A DNA stretch of 64,000 bases. It comes from Letharia columbiana. Its lineage: Eukaryota; Ascomycota; Lecanoromycetes; Lecanorales; Parmeliaceae. The notes beneath the pieces are model-generated. The model did no database searches. It was not told the DNA's origin and was given only the letters and a program-made list of their open reading frames with translations. The stretch spans positions 62,001-126,000 of the forward strand of contig NW_023501087.1 in NCBI RefSeq assembly GCF_014066305.1. The letters run 5' to 3'. Position 1 is the stretch's first letter, and each line of letters opens with the position of its first letter. This document shows positions 60,813 through 64,000 of the stretch, piece after piece. The position numbers were made by a program, and so were the translations under genes.

Positions 60813-61634
60813 TTGCTTCTCTCGTCGTTCGTGCCACTACTGCAGCTCACCATTGCGTTCCAAACGACCGCAATGTCCTCAACATCTATCACCACTACTC
60901 AATTGCATGCTAACATGTCAGCGGAGCCCTCATCAACGTCAATCAACCTCTCGGCCAGAGCCCAGCCGACAGTGACGTCCTCTCCCCTCCTGTCCCTCCC
61001 TCTTGAGCTCCGCCTTCAAATCTTCGCTCACACCCTCTCTCTTACGCCACGGCTCAAGCCCTCCTTTCCAACCGACACGAACGAGAAGCGCCACCTCTTC
61101 TACGACCACGTGGAAAACTCCCTCCTGCTCGTCTCCCGCCAAATATACCAGGAAGCGCGGCTGCTTCCCTTCCAAAGCAACACCTTCATCTTCGCGAAAA
61201 CCTACGGCAGCTCCATCGTCTCCGCTATCAAACTCTTGGAGAAACTGCTAGATTGGCAACGTGAAGCGGTGAGGAGCGTGGAGATTGCTGTCGTAGGCAG
61301 GGAAATAGTAGAAGGTTGGAGGAGAGAAGCGGGGTGGGAAGCCGCTGTGCGCTTACTGTCTTCGAGCAAGGTCGAAGCCAGAGTCAGGATTCAAGAAGGG
61401 GATGTATGGATCGGAAATGGGGCAGAGGCTACAGCTTGCTGGCTGCCCAATGGAGGAAATGTGGGACTGGTTGCGGGTATTGGATGGGTAGCATTGGATG
61501 AATCAATGGTACCGGAGAATCCGAAGTGGGGCGATGTGAGGCCTGTTGTTGGAACTGGAAGCGGAGGGTGGGTGCAAAAGTTGTTGCAAGCAGGGGTGCC
61601 GGAAAGTGTGAGATTAGAGTTCTGTTGGAGCTGA
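60813..61634 (+). CDS. F-box-like/2EXR-type hypothetical protein
   Basis: A single open frame of up to 273 aa; a start at an internal ATG (MSSTSITTTQ at 60873, or MSAEPSSTS at 60915) is as likely as 60813. Residues about 60-125 carry LLSLPLELRLQIFAHTLSLTP...ENSLLLVSRQIYQEARLLPFQSNTFIF. This is the LPxELRxxIf ... LLxVsrQIYxEA..l.f..NTF.F pattern of a fungal family annotated as F-box-like or 2EXR. The C-terminal half has no recognised domain. It resembles the gene at 38869-40221 in type but not in detail; I do not see recent duplication. Confidence 0.65.
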   Translation: MLLSSFVPLLQLTIAFQTTAMSSTSITTTQLHANMSAEPSSTSINLSARAQPTVTSSPLLSLPLELRLQIFAHTLSLTPRLKPSFPTDTNEKRHLFYDHVENSLLLVSRQIYQEARLLPFQSNTFIFAKTYGSSIVSAIKLLEKLLDWQREAVRSVEIAVVGREIVEGWRREAGWEAAVRLLSSSKVEARVRIQEGDVWIGNGAEATACWLPNGGNVGLVAGIGWVALDESMVPENPKWGDVRPVVGTGSGGWVQKLLQAGVPESVRLEFCWS

Positions 61635-61724
61635 GTGTTTGAATATGATCACATTTCGGGCATTGGTGGATGGTGGTCATGTTAGACGAGACGGTACTTT
61701 TGATTGATGAAATCAGCTGGCTCG

Positions 61725-62723
61725 CTATCCTCTGCGGCGGGTCGTTGGTCCCTTCCCCTTGGTCGAGGCTCTGGTGCTGGAGCCCTTAACGATGTCGGCT
61801 GGTTTCTGGCCAATCTCTCCTGCATGCGATGCTGTGGCTGGGCTGTTCCAATAGTATACCTAAATATTGTCAAAATGTGCTTCCTCAATCGCATCGTTTC
61901 TCATCGGCACTACTCGCACTGGAACCTACCATTTGAGCAGCCAAGACTAGATTGAGCACGAAGCCTCCAACGAATCCATAAAGAATCAGCCTATCATCCA
62001 CCTCCTGCAACGTCGTATATATCCTCGTCAAACTTCCAAAGAGGTAGTTAAAGACCTGCATCACCAACGTATTTTAGCTGCCGACCCCAATAAACCCATA
62101 AGCGCCAGCCTCACAACCCTCACTCACCATAAAAGCGCTCAACTGCCCAGTCCCCCCTCACTATAGATGGTCCAGACCTGCGGCAGCTTTGACGCTACCC
62201 CCAACAGCCCCGCTCCCATTTGTGCATATGTCAACGTCTGCATGTCGATCACGCCCTCATTGAACAGCGAATAACCCGCCGAAGCCAGAGCAGCCACGAA
62301 GACGGCCGCCAGAACCGTTTGGCCCGTATACCGCAGCACCAATAGACTGATTACGACGTTCTGCGCAGCGATCATCGCCGTTTCCCCATACGTATTGAAC
62401 GGAAACCCATTGCGCGCGCTATAGGCCAAGGTCGTCAACAGCGCGGAGGTCTCGAGGGCGTAGGAGAGGAACGAGATCCCGGCTCCGGATTGTGAGGACA
62501 GGAGTTTGATGATCTGAGGGACCTTGACGACGGAGGAGCCGGCGACCGTGGCGATCCCGAGAGCTTTGGACACGGCGAGCTTCAGGCATTGTGTGGAAGT
62601 GAGGTCGATGTCGAGGATGAGGTTTTGGTAGCAGTCGGGCCCGATGAGGGAGACGCCGAAGTCGCGGATGGGGGCAGGAAGGGAGTGGGTGAGGGGTTTG
62701 ATGGTGGTGCGGAGGGCGTCCAT
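61725..62723 (-). CDS. MPDU1: MPDU1-type PQ-loop protein (mannose-P-dolichol utilisation), one apparent frameshift
   Basis: ER membrane protein needed for use of dolichol-linked mannose and glucose donors in animals; fungal homologues are less studied. Exons 62723-62128, 62055-61930 and 61859-61725, with introns 62056-62127 and 61860-61929. The start MDALRTTIKPLTHSLPAPIRDFGVSLIGPDCYQ matches fungal homologues; the longer upstream frame is not needed. The first PQ loop is KVPQIIKLLSSQSGAGISFLSY; the second is SKLPQVWTIYSEGG.GQLSAF. The next exon gives VFNYLFGSLTRIYTTLQEVDDRLILYGFVGGFVLNLVLAAQM, then VYYWNSP and a basic tail. Between EGG and GQLSAF the frame breaks at a C6/G6 run (62152-62157); one more G gives EGGTGQLSAF. 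As read, translation stops at 62139. Confidence 0.85.
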
Positions 62724-63017
62724 TATTGTGAGATGCGTGGACGGTTGGCAAGAGGTGGATGTGATGAGCTGACCTTTTAATAAGGCTCGAAGAATGACAG
62801 GGTCGGTCAGCCCTACGGCGCAAAGACAAGGCCCCTTTTCAAAAGCCTCAAAAAGCCACAGATAGCCTTGCTTCATGGTCAATATGAGACTTCTTAGTAA
62901 GTTGGAAGTGTGTTTAATGTTCTTCAGTACTTGCAAATAACCACTGCCTCTATCCTAAACCGAGGACTTTGACCACCGAAGACACAAGAACACCAGCATA
63001 CACATATCATATCTCCT
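62724..63017. other. Intergenic region
   Basis: Short gap between the acyl-CoA dehydrogenase 3' end and the MPDU1-type gene start. The frame upstream of the MPDU1 start stays open to 62936 but is not conserved. Confidence 0.35.
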
Positions 63018-64000
63018 TCACAGCTTCATTCCTAGGGCCTTGTGCACCCTCAGTGCCTGTCTGATGCTGAGATCCAGCATGATCTCCTCGCTGCCACCAG
63101 GAATCGCGTAAGCTCGGACGTCGCGGTATAATCTCTCGACCTTGGCACCTTGTCCACCACGGCTGTAGCTGAGTCCACCGAAGATCTGACTTGCCTCCCT
63201 AGCACAGAACTCAAAGGTCACCGTGGCCTGGGCTTTCAAGCCCGCAATAGCACCACCAAGCTTCAACATGGCCTCGGTCTCCTGCATGACGTTGCACTGG
63301 TAGATCAGATTCTCCATCCAGTTGTAAGAGGCTTCGATCTGGCGAGCCATGTGTGCAAGCTTGAGCCGGATGACAGGGTGGTCGATGAGCTTCTTGCCGA
63401 AAGTGCGGCGCTTGTGAGCATACTTGACAGACTCTTCGTAACAGACGCGGGAGAAACGAATGCATTGGATGATTATGCCTATTCGCTCGTGGTTGAAGTT
63501 GGTCATAATGACTAAAGAAGAGCGTTAGCGTTGTCATTGCAGAAGTAAGAAATATGATCTTACCCTTAAACCCTTGGTTCTCTTTGCTTAGCAGATTCTC
63601 CACCGGTACTTTAACGTCCTCGAACGTCACATATGTGGTTCCACTAGCCCATACACCCTGGCAGTCCATCTTCCTGGTGCTGACACCACCGTGCTCGCGC
63701 TCAATAAGCAGCGCTGACACACCGTTCATACCTTCACCACCAGTTCGGACCGCAGTTGTGAAGTAATCGCACCACACGCCGTTTGTGATCCACTTTTTCT
63801 CGCCGTTCACGATGTAGTGCTTGCCATCTTCGGTAAGCTTAGCTTCGCAAGTCAGATTGGCAACATCACTTCCAGCATCTGGCTCGGTAATAGCCAGACA
63901 TATTCTCTTGTCCCCATTCAGGATGCCGGGTAATATCCGATCGACGAGGGGCTTCTTGCCGAACTTGACCAAGGGAGGGCATCCGATGCCAAATCCTCCG
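63018..64000 (-). CDS. Acyl-CoA dehydrogenase (partial, runs off right edge)
   Basis: FAD-dependent alpha,beta-dehydrogenation of an acyl-CoA. Exons in view: 64000-63564 and 63511-63018, with intron 63512-63563 (GTAAGA...TTTAG) joining ENQGFK to VIMTNFNHERIG. The frame is open at the right edge (GGFGIGCPPLVKFGKK), so the N-terminal helical domain is outside the window. Some fungal members also have an N-terminal cytochrome b5 domain; whether this one does cannot be seen. Motifs: LAITEPDAGSDVANLTCEA (FAD/substrate strand), GEKKWITNGVWCDYFTTAVRTG, VENLLSKENQGFK, CYEESVKYAHKRRTFGKKLIDHPVIR, and QIFGGLSYSRGGQGAKVERLYRDVRAYAIPGGSEEIMLDL, where the expected catalytic Glu lies in the GGSEEI loop. 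Substrate length cannot be told. Confidence 0.9.

Overview
The window looks like nuclear DNA of a filamentous ascomycete (Pezizomycotina). Genes carry short introns of about 45-160 bp with GTRNGN donors and CTAAC/CTGAC-like branch sites. The gene set is fungal: alpha-aminoadipate lysine synthesis (homoisocitrate dehydrogenase), a tunnel-type mRNA capping triphosphatase and an ADP1-type ABC transporter. AT-rich islands show the C-to-T and G-to-A signature of repeat-induced point mutation (RIP). The species cannot be fixed from the sequence.

Layout. 1-5260 is a transposon-rich flank. At the left edge an LTR retrotransposon on the minus strand (LTR 761-902, primer-binding-like site 746-758) is followed by an open frame with an N-terminal BIR (inhibitor-of-apoptosis type) zinc fold that runs off the window. 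Next to it is a RIP-degraded, related LTR pair (1947-2109 and 4706-4868), then a homopolymer tract that looks like an assembly artefact (5041-5262). 5.3-9.3 kb holds a DUF1769 protein and unresolved sequence. 9.3-15.8 kb holds pyruvate kinase, an amino-acid permease relic, a small multi-exon gene and a TLDc protein. 16.8-17.3 kb is a TIR-flanked, MITE-like element just upstream of homoisocitrate dehydrogenase (17.4-18.5 kb). 19-44.3 kb is ordinary gene space: zinc-knuckle protein, ADP1-like ABC transporter, aminotransferase, ERV14 cornichon, PRP17, a ZZ/EF-hand membrane protein, COX10, an F-box-like protein and CET1. 45.0-52.85 kb is one large RIP island; one stretch still reads as a DUF6589-like transposon protein with many stops. 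53.2-64 kb returns to genes: RPN2, a membrane protein, MED8, a second F-box-like protein, an MPDU1-type PQ-loop protein and a partial acyl-CoA dehydrogenase.

The genes are unrelated housekeeping functions (glycolysis, lysine synthesis, splicing, capping, Mediator, proteasome, ER export, haem A, dolichol-sugar use, fatty-acid oxidation). No biosynthetic cluster is visible. Five otherwise well-conserved genes each carry one apparent single-base frameshift, three of them exactly at G6/C6 runs. With the homopolymer tract at 5 kb, this points to indel errors in the assembly rather than real gene loss. The most unusual biological signal is the BIR-domain frame placed directly after the LTR and primer-binding-like site.
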